Program-made: the position numbers and the translations under genes
Part shown: in pieces, positions 9,805-20,499 of the stretch
How positions within the stretch are numbered: position 1 is the stretch's first letter
Layout of the letters: each line of letters opens with the position of its first letter
The notes under the pieces: model-generated
What the model saw: only the letters and a program-made list of their open reading frames with translations
Database searches by the model: none
Told to the model about the DNA's origin: nothing
NCBI GenBank assembly: GCA_907164885.2
Contig: OU015495.1
Coordinates: 100,904,659 to 100,968,658, forward strand
Reading direction: 5' to 3'
Length of the DNA stretch: 64,000 nt
Source of the DNA: Dolomedes plantarius
Lineage: Eukaryota > Arthropoda > Arachnida > Araneae > Dolomedidae

Positions 9805-10795
9805 TAAATAGGGGGTATGGTCTCCTCTTACAGATATATAGGTCTCGCAGCGTGATTTCATACTTAAAATAAGGCAGTTTATCATTTCCTGTAGCAATTG
9901 GTCCCACTCGTTCAGCAACGCTGTTTTCATTCCCTGGATGGTTCTCGGAGGGGGTTGCGAGTTGCAATTGCCCTCCCCAGAGCGTCCCAGACATGCTCTA
10001 TAGGGTTAAGGTCTGAAGATCTGGCTGGTCAATCCATCCGGCGAATATCCTCACTCTCTAGAAATTCGTCGACCAGAAGAGCTCTATGTGGCCTCGCGTT
10101 ATCGTCCATTAAAATGAACTCAGGGCCAACTGCACCCCTGAAAAGGCGAACATAGGGCTCCAAGACCTCATCCCTATACCTCACACTCGTCACAGTGCCT
10201 CTTTCAAAGACATGGAGAGGTGTGCGGCCATCCAACATGATGCCTGCCCAGACCATTAAGCCATAATGGTCGATTTCGCAGACATTTGAGGGTAGTTAGC
10301 GGGTCCCTGGTTCTCTCCATATGAACGTACGGGAGAATCGGTGTTTAGGCTGAACCGGGATTCATCAGTGATGAGAACGGTCGCCCATTGATCCATACTC
10401 CAATCTCTATGCTCTCTGCACCATGATAAACGGATTCCCCTGTTCGTAGAAGTGAGCGGGACGTAAACAGCAGGTCTTCTTGCAAACAACCCTATCTCAT
10501 GAAGTCTTTTGGAAACACTCACCCTTGATACACGGATTCCTGTGGCTGCATACAAGTCACGAGAGAGCTGAGAAGCTATAGCACTCCTGTTACGCCCCGC
10601 TATAATCGACAAATGGCGATCTTCTCTGGCCGTCGTGGCTCTTGGACGACCTTGCCCAGGCTTTCTCTCGATGGATCCGGTATCCTGGAACTGCTTTCAT
10701 AAGTTACACACGACGCTGGGCGTTAAATTGAATTCTCTACAAATTTGGACTTCAGATTAGCCTGCTTCTAGCCTCCCCACAATTCGCCACCTCAT
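9805..10795 (-). pseudogene. Tc1 transposase, inactivated
   Basis: A DDE transposase that would cut and paste its own element. Start at 10795-10793 (MRWRIVGRLEAG). The HTH region has two in-frame stops replacing a Gln and a Trp. The middle piece (10612-10256) has LITDESRFSL, holding the first catalytic Asp; a frameshift occurs near 10325. The next piece (10256-10029) has MVWAGIMLDG and ILMDDNARPHRA, holding the second Asp. The frame then shifts again near NPIEHVWDALGR. The C-terminus fades near 9805. The order and motifs are those of a full Tc1 transposase of about 340 aa. Confidence 0.9.
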
Positions 10796-10807
10796 TCCAT
10801 CATCTAA

Positions 10808-10999
10808 GGGCCTGTTCACATAGGAGTCCGTTGCGTTGCGTTAAGGAAAAGATGACGTTGAGACGAAAATAAACCAATCATAGGCGTTAAAAAATTTCAT
10901 TGCTAATCGTTTGGAGGCATATGATTGGTTTATTTTCGTCTCAACGTCATCTTTTCCTTAACGCAACGCAACGCAACGGACTCCTATGTGAACAGGTCC
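10808..10999. mobile_element. Foldback MITE, PIF/Harbinger-like
   Basis: Two arms of roughly 75 bases are near-perfect inverted copies (10808-10884 and 10920-10999) separated by a short loop. Ends read GGGCCTGTTCACATAGGAG and its complement. TAA flanks both sides (10805-10807, 11000-11002), fitting the 3-bp TWA duplications of PIF/Harbinger elements. It sits just upstream of the Tc1 start codon, so it inserted after the Tc1 element. Confidence 0.85.
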
Positions 11000-11286
11000 T
11001 AAACGTTGGTGGTTACTCATTTTTACTGTTACAATTTAAAATTAACCGATTGCTGCAAAATAACACCAAGAAATTCGCCGAGGTGTGTTAGCGAACGAAA
11101 TGCGTCTTAACTTACGCGCTCTTATAAAGCCTGTTTCTCTACTGGCTCCGTCTACACACACGGGTACGCTTACGTATTTGACGTACAAGATTTGCATTTT
11201 TGTCTAGAAGCAATGGTTTTACATTCAGTTCAGTTCTTTTCATGAAATTCGATAAAATATGCAAATTCTCTTAATTTATTTCACCA

Positions 11287-11289
<3 letters not shown>

Positions 11290-11384
<95 letters not shown>
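11290..11384. repeat. (TA)n(TG)n microsatellite
   Basis: About 70 bases of TA followed by about 24 of GT, directly abutting the Tc1 end. Confidence 0.98.
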
Positions 11385-13029
11385 ATAAATGTGTTATGCC
11401 CAAAAAGTATTTTAGTTCCCTATTTATTGTTCATGGAGTGATCTATTTAAGTTTACCAATCTTCAAACATTTTTATCAATTTTAACCTTTAATTAGCCCT
11501 CTTGTGGCAAAAATTGACCTAACATTCTAAACCAAACCAAACCATCCATCTGTTTGGCTGGTAATTGGATGAATAATTTTAAAAATCACAGTATAGTCTT
11601 CTTTTTTTTCTTTTTTTTTTTCAAACAGAGAGAAAGCATTTCGTGGAATAATGGAGACACTGGATCCTGCGTCAAAGTTGATACCAAATCTTTTTCTGTT
11701 AGGCATTTGACCAATTTCTCGTTTCGTTCCCATACACCTTATAGACAGGAAATAAACTGAATGTTTTGTTACTAGGGCAGGCCTACAGCACCCACCCCCC
11801 TCCCTTAAAAGAAAGACTCCTACTTGGGGACTATTGTACCTTATCAATATTTTGTGGCTTATCCATAAGCCGCCACTCTTTTAAAGCTAATTTTCGTATA
11901 CACAGACGAAAAGTATTTATAAAATTCATTACCTAGACATTTACGATTTCATACATCTGTTATATGAAACAGTTTTATTTTGTTTCCCGACAATGCCACG
12001 CCATAAAGTTCCAAAAATAGAGAACAGGGGCTAAAGACATTAAACCCACAATCCCTGAATCGCTTTACATAACTAATAGTCAGACAACCCGAAAACACAT
12101 ATTAAAGAGGTAAAATTAGTTACTGTCATATCTCTTACTTCTAAATTATAATTTTGATAACATTACATTGTATTAATATGCAAAAAAATTACCTCATACA
12201 GCTCTTTCTGAATTGCAGGCTCTTACTTTCCGAATGAATCCCCTTTACCTAATGCTTCCAGTGACTATTAGTTGCACATATGCTTTCATGCTTCCAGTTT
12301 CTACAGGTTCGAACGCAATAGCTTATGGCACTGGACAATTGAAAACAATAGACATGGTAAAGTATCTGAATTGCTCGTTATGCCGGCAAGGTTATGTATT
12401 CTTTTCTTGTTTGATATTCTTTTTCTCTTTTACATCTTAAATCAGCCCCCTCCCCCTCACATTGAATAGTAGTTAGTGATGTGTAGGCCCGCGTTAAGCG
12501 AAATAGCACGTGTATAGGGCCCGTTGAAAAGTGTGGTCATACAAAGGAGGACCTGCAATACATGGGCCAAATCCTCAATTACGGAGATTTCGATCAGTAC
12601 ACGCATAGAACTTCAGCGATCAATAATAAAAGAACAGGGGGAAAATAATATAAGACGGGATAAATAAAAACGTGTCGAGAGTTCAAGGAAAGTAAAAAAA
12701 CTAACGTGAAGCTTGGCCCCAACAGTATCGAACGATGTCACGAAGACTAATGGGATGATAACAAGCAGTGCGCGGATAAAGGGGTAAATAAAAAGATCGG
12801 ATTCTGAAGCTGGTTTCACGGGCTAACCAAAAAGCAAGGAATCGACCAATGTGAATGCCTGAATCAGACGCTGAAGAATAAACGAATGAAAAGTGGGGTC
12901 GGAAACGCTTAAGTACTTAACAAAAAATAAATAAATAAAATAGGATGGTAACAATGAGAACAGCGTACTATTAGTAGGAGATGAAGTTTTTAGAGTGAAT
13001 ATAATTTTAACTGTTTGCAATAGAATAGT
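11385..13029. other. No gene recognised
   Basis: About 1.6 kb without a convincing ORF, terminal repeat or RNA gene. Short T and C runs occur (near 11601-11622 and 11795). The last 12 bases (13018-13029) are the left target duplication of the next SINE. Confidence 0.5.
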
Positions 13030-13373
13030 TGTTGTTGTTGTATCTAATGTCCCCTGACTGGAAGTTCCAGACCAGGTCCGTCTAGGCATCGGGTTGAACT
13101 GTGCGGCTCTGGTTTATATAGCACAACAAAGGTTGGAGTACGTCTTAAATAGCTGCCATCTCAATTTTGATCGAGCAATCCCAGGGGTGACATCTGGGGG
13201 ATCGTAACCTCTCCCAACCTCTCTGACCTCATAGAAGGACTTTTCTATCTGTGGATTTAGCTTGCCCATATCCGATCTAGACTCAGAGTTATTTAATGGA
13301 GCGTGTCGGGATTCAATCCAAGCACCATCAACACCGAAACAAACGCTATACCACAAGGCTACCTCGAGCACTA
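13030..13373 (-). mobile_element. tRNA-derived SINE with perfect 12-bp target duplication
   Basis: On the minus strand it begins with a tRNA-like head: A box TAGCCTTGTGGTATAGCG and B box GGATTGAATCCC, about 45 bases apart. A body of about 270 bases follows, and the 3' end is a (CAA)n tail (GTTGTTGTTGTTG on plus). CAATAGAATAGT flanks both sides exactly (13018-13029 and 13374-13385), showing target-primed retrotransposition. A decayed copy of the same body is at about 20365-20490. Confidence 0.9.
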
Positions 13374-13756
13374 CAATAGAATAGTGACGGATTCGATTAG
13401 AAGAGATGGTTTGTGAGGGAATTTACAGTAAAGATGTCAGTGTTAATGAAATGAATAGGGAAATGGAACATTTTGAAGTATGAAGTAGGGTCGAAAATGG
13501 AGTCACTGCTTCTAAAAAATTGAATCGCATAATCGAAAATAAGATTATATCCACATTTTCTGACGCTGAAATAATTTTGCTATTGCCAAATGGGCAATAG
13601 CATCATATTTTTAGTAAAACTCTTCCCTCAAATGAAGAGGAACATGATAAAATAATCTGCATAGGGTAATTAGTTTGATAGAATACCGGCTCCAAGTTTT
13701 GGGCTCGACAATTGCTAGGAAAAACCATAATGGGCCGTCATTCAAAAATTCATGTT

Positions 13757-13770
13757 GGGGGGGGGGGGGG
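13757..13770 (+). repeat. Poly-G run (14 G)
   Basis: Fourteen consecutive G. Similar G or C runs recur in the window (18004, 18779, 32232, 45627, 59633, 59679). Confidence 0.98.
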
Positions 13771-13843
13771 AAGAATCGGCGCCATCGAAAATAAATTAAT
13801 AAAAATATATCCAGGACAACATACTACTGTCCTTAGCATCAAA

Positions 13844-13955
13844 ACGAAACACGGAAATTTGTGCAGGAAAGTCATAAAAATAATTATTTTTATGATTGTC
13901 CCCCGCAGAAATTTCTGTGTTTCGATGTGAAAATTTGTTTAAAAAATTTCACATC
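13844..13955. repeat. Two adjacent hairpins, one with a perfect 24-bp palindrome
   Basis: 13844-13926 is an inverted repeat with a perfect 24-bp palindrome at 13872-13895 and outer arms matching 17 of 20. A second hairpin pairs GATGTGAAA (13924) with TTTCACATC (to 13955). No TA or 8-bp duplication identifies it as a known MITE. Confidence 0.7.
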
Positions 13956-14543
13956 GCCGGGCTTGTTTGATTGGTAGAATTCCGGCTTAAGATTTGGAGA
14001 TGAGTTCCATCCGTGCTCCAGGTAGGTGGTTGTTATTAGGTATTGTTGAAATCGGGGCACTGATTATTGATATATACTGTTTTAAGGCTTTAGTTACGAT
14101 TAGTTTATCCTTTGGCGATACTTTCGGTTTTCATCATTTCTGCACAATGCGCGAGGTAAGCGTTATCAATTGATCGTCCTCTTTATAACATAAGTAAAAT
14201 TCAAAGGAGAAACGGCACCCATTTTAAACAATATTTTATAGAACATTGATTCAGCACCAAGTTCAGACGAAGGATGATTTGCTCCTGTATGTAAGCTGAA
14301 AAAGAGTTCTTCCATTTTTCACAAAACCGTTTGAGAAAAAAGGGCGCTCGCCAGTGTGGTAACGTGGCTCTAATCTGAAGCAAAAGGAAACTGTTTGAGT
14401 ATTTATGAAAGATGGCCGTATCAACTGAAAACGTAATCAAAGGCAATCGTTTTTTGAGCTCAGACGAGTTTACTTTTCAAAAGAATGGAAAATTACTAAT
14501 TCTGATCCTGTATCTAGGCCGTCTTGATGTTGGTTAAAGATTT

Positions 14544-14545
<2 letters not shown>

Positions 14546-14619
<74 letters not shown>
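14546..14619. repeat. (TA)n microsatellite
   Basis: About 74 bases of uninterrupted TA, seven bases before a hAT element's target duplication. Confidence 0.98.
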
Positions 14620-14624
<5 letters not shown>

Positions 14625-14634
14625 GCGGTTTACC

Positions 14635-15045
14635 TAGGCCCTGATTTTCCATTAGGGCCTGGCCTAGGGGCCCTCCCAAAAAATGTTATTTGAAAAAAAA
14701 AAAAAGAAAATTCCCAATTTTTTAAAAAAATACCCTTTCAAATTTGATTCATTGGTTCATCATATGTATGTTATAGTGTATAAGGGATTAATAAGTTTTT
14801 CTGGTTGCATTGTATTGGTGTTTTAATGATGAAGTTAATATGTTGTATTGCTTTTTATTATTTGATAATGTTCTAGGCTCCTATGCTTCAATTCTTGGTA
14901 AAACGGTACTTAACAATGATTCACGATTATTTCTTTTTTTTTTGTGTGTGTGTGTGAATTTTGGAAATGTTATGCCCACATCAGTGTTAGGGGGCCCCCA
15001 TCCCGAGTTGTGCCTATTGTCAAGAATTTTCTAAATACGGCCCTG
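14635..15045. mobile_element. Non-autonomous hAT element with perfect 8-bp duplication
   Basis: The right end read inward is CAGGGCCGTATTTAG and the left end is TAGGCCCTGATTTTC, a decayed hAT inverted repeat. GGTTTACC flanks both ends exactly (14627-14634 and 15046-15053). 411 bp with no transposase. GGGGCCC-rich subterminal regions resemble those of the hAT MITE at 59263. Confidence 0.85.
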
Positions 15046-15365
15046 GGTTTACCCATTCAAAAACGAATTACTACCAAGACAATAAAAGAATCCACTTTCG
15101 TTGTCTTTTCGGGTCGATATTTTACGGCCACACACCGAATACAACAAAACATTGCGCAACGTTACTGTTGCTAGACGTTGTGCAACCAAAATGTTTTATC
15201 ATGGAAAATGGTGATACATTTTGACTCGCAACGCTAGGTTGATTTGATATTTCATCAGTAGTAAGTAAGAACACGGGAGTTGAAGAGGTCTGCAGTATTT
15301 TGTTCTTTGTTGAGGGAAGTGTTCAGTTTTGGGAAAGTAGTTTGGTCATTCATAATTGTGGGCGA

Positions 15366-15680
15366 TATGGCAAGTGAGGAAGTAGAAGTAGCTATTCTTT
15401 AGTGGCAATTTATACAATGTTTGGATGAAAAACCGAAAGAAGCTGTTGGATTCATCCAATCAATAAAAAAAGAAGACATTAGCAGTTTTATTAAAGAACT
15501 TAGAATTGACCCAGATCAGTTTTACAGTTATTGTAGGTTAAGCATACCTACGTTTGATTATCTCTTGGGACTTGTTGAAGACAAGATTCGGAAAAAGAAC
15601 ACCAACTACCGGAAGAGTATAACCTCCAGAAGAAAGGCTTTTAATAACATTACAGAATAACTTTTAATAACATTGTTGAA
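15366..15680 (+). pseudogene. Harbinger (HARBI1-type) transposase, N-terminal remnant
   Basis: Starts ATGGCAAGTGAGGAAG at 15366 and hits an in-frame TAG after 11 codons. The frame continues through FYSYCRLSIPTFDYLLGLVEDKI, a typical N-terminal stretch of Harbinger DDE nucleases. One extra base near 15627 shifts the frame; in the other frame PEERLLITL continues the match before it ends. The catalytic domain is missing, lost where the mariner and hAT pieces now lie. Dead copy. Confidence 0.85.
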
Positions 15681-15797
15681 TAACAAAAGCTTTTTTGTTT
15701 TGTAAACGCATTAATATAAAGAGCAGTAACAAAAGAAAGACAAATATATAGTTCAGTATCTACTTTTAAATCTAAGAAAAACATATCTTATAATATA

Positions 15798-16569
15798 CAA
15801 GGTGTGCGCATAAAGTAACTGGACAATTTTTTTTTTTAAATAAGAAAAATATTACTCACCTTCAAATAAATTTGTCTCCTTCAAAATAATCGCCAAAGGA
15901 GTCTATGCAATTTTTCCAACGTTTCTCCAAGTCATCTAAACACTGTTTATAGGCGTTGGAACTAACCGTTCGCAAAATACGCGTAACATTTCATTTAATA
16001 TCCGAGACGTTTTCGAATATCTGTCCTTTCGTGGCCATCTTAAGCTTTGGAAAAAGGAAAAAATCAGCTGGTGATAAGTCGGGGGAATATGGTGGGTGAT
16101 TTATCACTGTAATTGATTGCTTAGCAAGATATTGTTGTACAGAAATTGCTGTATGGGGCCTAGCATTATCGTGTAAAAGAAACCATTGCCCAGAATCAAA
16201 CAGTTCCTTCCTAACTCACCATATCCTGTTTCTTAATCGGAAAAGCACCTCCTTGTAAAAATACTGATTAATTGTTTGGTTTTCAGGAACAAATTCGTGG
16301 TGAATAAATCCTTTGTAATCAAAAAATGCAAAATCCATGAAAGGACAGCGATTTGAAAACGTCTCGGATATTAAATGAAATGTTACGCGTATTTTGCGAA
16401 CGGTTAGTTCCAAAGCCTATAAACAGTGTTTAGATGACTTGGAGAAACGTTGTAAAAATTGTGTAGACTCCTTTGGCGATTATTTTAAAGGAGATAAATT
16501 TATTTGAATGTGAGTAATATTTTTCTTATTTATAAAAAAATTGTCCGGTTACTTTATGGGCGCACCTTG
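15798..16569 (-). mobile_element. Palindromic mariner deletion derivative
   Basis: Both ends read CAAGGTGYGCSCATAAAGTA inward, and the inverted identity continues for about 230 bases on each side (15798-16036 and 16332-16569), far beyond a normal mariner terminal repeat of about 30. Both arms contain the 3' end of the same transposase gene. The unique centre (about 16037-16331, minus) encodes DYKGFIHHEFVPENQTIN, LHDNARPHTA and SPDLSPADFF-like motifs. TA is on the left (15796-15797); the right is CA. The element looks like one 3' half plus an inverted copy of its last 230 bp. Confidence 0.85.
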
Positions 16570-16619
16570 CATTTAAAAAATTCAATAAAAAAACAACGTA
16601 AGCGCAATTTTTTTTCTCC

Positions 16620-16697
16620 TTGTACCAATTTTGCCGCCCCTCAAATTTGCCGCTCTGGGCAGATGCCCTGCTTGTGCCTCCCTAGATCTGGCCCTGA
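16620..16697 (-). mobile_element. hAT terminal fragment
   Basis: The complement of its right edge reads CAGGGCCAGATCTAGGGAGG and continues with GCACAAGC, typical of a hAT end. No matching left end was found, so this is a truncated remnant inside the Harbinger element. Confidence 0.5.
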
Positions 16698-16771
16698 GTG
16701 ACGCAACGCTATTTTTCTTTCTTACCAATATCTTAAAAAATGGGGGTGTCTGGATTACTTGAGGGCAAGGT

Positions 16772-16948
16772 TTATTCGATTAAATGTGATAAATTGGTGT
16801 GGTACATACTTGGAATACTCAATTCCTCAGCTATATCTTGCCAAATTTTATTTATTACATCTTGGTTGTGGTTGTCCTTTGCTCTAAAATCATAAACTTC
16901 TGGCCTTGCGTGGACAAGAGCTATCAACTTGTCAGCATCAACCTCCAT
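16772..16948 (-). CDS. MADF-like DNA-binding exon of the Harbinger element
   Basis: 58 codons from ATG at 16948-16946 to TAA at 16774-16772. Residues 3-45 (VDADKLIALVHARPEVYDF, then NHNQDVINKIWQDIAEEL) match the first two helices of a MADF / Myb-SANT-like domain, the second protein that PIF/Harbinger elements use to bring their transposase to DNA and into the nucleus. After IPS comes GTATGT, a good splice donor, so the true exon probably ends there and the last 12 codons are intronic. The downstream exon is not visible. Probably non-functional, but this exon is unbroken. Confidence 0.75.
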   Translation of the reverse strand: MEVDADKLIALVHARPEVYDFRAKDNHNQDVINKIWQDIAEELSIPSMYHTNLSHLIE

Positions 16949-16959
16949 CTCTTCTTATT

Positions 16960-17740
16960 ATAATAATGCACAAATCCTCAACACGGAGCATAAGGAGACA
17001 GTGGACTTTCAAAATTGTGAAATTTGTCCAAAAATTCGATTTTTTCATTTTATTGAATTGTGAAAGTACGGACGAGTAGGAACGTGTTGCAAACAGAATT
17101 TTTAATTTCTGTGATTACTTTCCTAGTTATAGGCATTTGTATTTAATTTAGATATTATGTGGTTACTAATAGCAATAACTTTAAATGTGTTTTTCTCACA
17201 ATAAAAATTTTCACGTCATACGAATATTCAAACTGCTCCAGGCGCATTTCTAATTATCGTATTGCTTTGAAATTTAAGTTTTATATACTCAACTGTATAT
17301 CAAATAAATTTTATTGAAAAATAATTATGCTTCGTAGCTCAGAATTTCTAAATTTTGTACTTGAAAAGATGATTTATAGGTATTTTGCGTAATAAAAAGG
17401 GTGTTTTCACTATTATTATTTTTTTCTCTTTATATTTTTAATGAATGCTTAAAATAAGCAGTATGTTTCATTGTTATTTCTATAAGGTATCCTGTAAATA
17501 AAAAATTACCATATTATATGCAAAAGAAATGCGTATGGAACATTTTTAATTAGGCCAATTTTTGATATAATTAATAATTCATAATTCATAAATTAATATT
17601 TCACCTTTAAATTTAACCACTTTTACTTATCTATGGTACTAATTACATATTCAAATTCCAGGCAAATCCATTCAAAACAAAAAAAGTTAGATTTCAAGGT
17701 CTACAGTCCCCTTAATGAAAATAAAATGCGCGTGTTCCCG
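16960..17740. other. Harbinger interior without recognisable coding
   Basis: AT-rich filler upstream of the MADF exon on its strand, probably its 5' region. No ORF or motif seen. Confidence 0.4.
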
Positions 17741-17989
17741 CAGATACGCAGATGAAATGTTTCACCAGCTGTGTGTCGAGAAACATCGGTCAGAGAAGCA
17801 TACACTTTAGTTGCAGCAACGTTTCCGAAATGCCGCGACGTGTTTCAAAACAATGTTGCATCCGGTGTGCAGCACTCTCCTTTGATAACATTGCAGACGA
17901 TGCGTCCGATACAGAAAGCTAGAAACAGAAACGTTGCGCAATGTTTTGTTGCATTCAGTGTGTGGCTAAGCTAAGATTTGCATGTAATG

Positions 17990-18825
17990 TAATGGCGGCT
18001 CCAGGGGGGGGGGGCATTTGCACCCCCCCCCAAAAAAAACAGCCCGGCGTATTTTTTTTTCATAGCCTAAAATTATATAATCGTAGACCTAATACTAAAT
18101 GAGTTTAAATTTAAAATGAGACGATGTTTATTTCTTATATATATATATACTAGGTGTCCCAAAATGACCGACGATTTGAAAAATCAATTAAAGATAAACG
18201 GATGGTGATAAAAATGTACGGTTTGCTGCATTCTGCTTAGGTAACCAGGGAATTTATTCTCACCAATTTTCAAAATTAGTTACAAAGTTCGTCAACAGAT
18301 GGCGCTGCTGACAGGGAAAAACTTTAAAACAATGTTTTCAAACCAAGAAGCATACGCAAAGTGACATGGATTGGCCTCCCTATTCGCCAGATTTGATTAC
18401 TTCAAAGACCAGGTGTATCGTCACAATCCACAAACTGTAGATGAACTGGAACAATAGATCTCTGCTGTTTGTCAGAACATTCAAACTGAAATGATTGCAC
18501 GGGCGTCTGCGAATTTTGACCTCAGACTGCGCCACGTTGTTGCTGCAAACGGTGGTTATTTTGAAAACATTGTTTTATAGTTCTACAGCGCCATCTGTTG
18601 ACGAACTTTGCAACTAATTTTGAAAATTGGTGAGAATAAATTCCCTGGTTACCTAAGCAGAATGCAGCAAACCGTACATTTCTATCGCCTTCCGTTTTTC
18701 TTTGATTTTCAAATCGTCGGTCATTTTTGGGACACCTTGTATATATATATATATATATAAGTCTAAGAGCCGACGTTGCCCCCCCCCCCCCCGAAAAAAA
18801 ATACACTGGACTGGAGCCGCCCCTG
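17990..18825. mobile_element. Non-autonomous hAT element containing a palindromic Tc1/mariner
   Basis: The right end inward reads CAGGGGCGGCTCCAG and the left TAATGGCGGCTCCAG (12 of 15). Flanks ATGTAATG (17982-17989) and ATGTACTG (18826-18833) match 7 of 8, fitting a decayed 8-bp duplication. G and C runs of 9-14 bases lie just inside both ends. The element at 18150-18739 is nested in it, leaving a host of about 246 bp. Confidence 0.75.
18150..18739 (+). mobile_element. Palindromic Tc1/mariner deletion derivative
   Basis: Ends read CTAGGTGTCCCAAAA and CAAGGTGTCCCAAAA inward with TA outside both (18148-18149, 18740-18741), each in a short TA run. The arms are about 200-base inverted copies (18150-18350 and 18545-18739). 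The centre, on plus, ends a transposase: a SPDL-like motif near 18380, then QVYRHNPQTVDELEQ, an in-frame stop, and RLRHVVAANGGYFENIVL with TAG at 18578-18580. Same architecture as 15798-16569 but a different family. Confidence 0.85.
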
Positions 18826-18829
18826 ATGT

Positions 18830-20360
18830 ACTGTATTTATTTCTAAACAAATGAAATGTCTTCTTTTTTTTCAGGTAAAACCTGGCATTATAATGAAGCT
18901 AATAGGCTGTACAATACAATTATTCATGACTCATACGCTCGGAAGTTACATGTTCAATTTCAATACTTTTCCTAGTTGGGCAAACAGCACAAACGCATCT
19001 GTTCCTTTTTAACGATTCCTCTCTCAGACGATAGAGAAAACTATGAAACTTAGACGGTGAATATTTAAACAAAGTTTGAAATTGTGTAATAATAATGATG
19101 GGTTACACATATTCTCCTATAAATACGGGAGAAAGAGCCACATGGATAAATGATAAGAATATTTTTAATCATTAAGAAGCGTCAGTTATAATACGAGATG
19201 CACCGACATTTTTGTATTTCTGAAGTATTAGATTAGTATTAAGAACACTGGAATAATGTCCCGTGCAAGTTTCTACATCCGAAAGCAAAACTGCAGGAGT
19301 AAAGAAAACATTAGTTGATGGCATACTAATGTGAAAAATAATTGCTTTAATGGTACATTAATCGAGGAAGAAAAAGATGAAACAAACGTCAGTGCAAAGC
19401 GGGAAGAAAACTGATGGAAAACTGCGGACTTAATTAACTGATATCCAGATATCAGAGGACAGACTAGTCGTAAATTATATCTTCCATGGAAAATGCAATC
19501 ATAACCACATACTGTGAATACCGAAACAAGCACGTATCGATCACGTTTTTAAAAGGTATCAAGCCTTGTGTTGACAGAAAAAGAAACAGCCTTTTGAATG
19601 TAAAGCTGATCTAACGTTTTCATAGTATTCAAGCGTCTGGAAACACAAAAATACTAGTTGACCAGTAAATAATTATTTTTAAAAGTATGTTACTATTCAA
19701 AATAATGATCGAAAATAAATTTATTTTCTAACTTAGACATTGTTATGACCGTTAAATCACACATTGAAATTTAATAAATAAATATATTGTAAAGAATCTA
19801 ATCAGGAAACTCTATGATCACTTTTTAACAGTTTTTATAAATATTCATTGTAGAAAACAAAACTGAATTTTGTATTATGTTGCTATCTCAAAATTTACTT
19901 TTATTACAGCCCATAATAAAAGTAATACAATTGTATAATTGTTTTATATTAATCATTATGATTGATATTAAACAATTCCGATATAAATTTGTCAAAAGGG
20001 TCTAAATTTTATTATGATGGGCAAAGAAAAAAAAATAAGCATTGCTTGACTCTAGAATGACTATATAATACATATTTAACAAAAAAAGTCAAAATTTTAA
20101 TAAAATATCAGAAAGAAAATATTTATTCAGTTGTATTTTTCACTAGACATGACTTTTTTCAGGAATGGTTTTTGTTTTAATTACATCATAAAAGTTAAAA
20201 CAAACGTCAAACAATACATCAAAATTAAAACGACGTCAGAAAAAAAATATCACGTACTTGAATATATTTATATTTTTAATACAAAGGCATTCGTTCAGTA
20301 TACTGTGGAAATTGTTGATTACTTCTTAACTGGGCATGTTTTACATGCGAGTCAACATTA
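18830..20360. other. No gene recognised
   Basis: AT-rich. ORFs here are short and have no recognisable motifs. No inverted repeats noticed. Confidence 0.5.
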
Positions 20361-20364
20361 CCTG

Positions 20365-20490
20365 GTTGTTCCACCTCAGTTTTGATCACCACCCTCAGGG
20401 GCAACATGTGGGGGGGGAGGGCTTGTAATTTCCTCCATCCCTCTAACCACATTGAAGAAAGACTTTCTGTTCTATGAATTTAAAGTGACA
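20365..20490 (-). mobile_element. Decayed copy of the SINE at 13030-13373
   Basis: Plus-strand words CTCAGTTTTGATC, CAACATGTGGGGG, CCATCCCTCTAACC and GAAAGACTTTCTGTTCTATG line up in order with 13160-13250. Only the body survives; head and tail are not clear. Confidence 0.6.
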
Positions 20491-20499
20491 TACTTGAAT

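Larger units (their letters stand above)
9582..11289 (-). mobile_element. Tc1-family transposon with nested foldback MITE
   Basis: Terminal inverted repeats start CACTGGTG at both ends and share the AGAATTTGCA motif inside. TA lies on both outer sides (9580-9581 and 11290-11291), the Tc1/mariner target. Removing the 192-bp MITE at 10808-10999 leaves about 1.5 kb, a normal Tc1 size. The transposase lies on the minus strand and is broken, so this copy is dead. Confidence 0.9.
15126..17966. mobile_element. PIF/Harbinger transposon with two ORF remnants and nested insertions
   Basis: Terminal inverted repeats of about 45 bp with few mismatches: GGCCACACACCGAATACAAC on the left and the complement of GCCACACACTGAATGCAAC on the right, both running on into ACAAAACATTGCGCAACGTT. 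Inside are a Harbinger transposase start (plus) and a MADF-domain exon (minus), the usual two-gene convergent layout. A palindromic mariner (15798-16569) and a hAT end (16620-16697) are nested within. The flanks read TTA on the left and TAA on the right, so the 3-bp duplication is not clear. Confidence 0.85.

Noticed and set aside
11259..11441. ORF of alternating Tyr-Ile
   Set aside because: Translation of the TA microsatellite. The same applies at 14470-14679, 34572-35024 and 51464-51701.
13672..14035. tRNA-like words near 13672 and 13965
   Set aside because: Both share TAGAAT-CCGGCT, but no cloverleaf or proper A/B box spacing could be formed.
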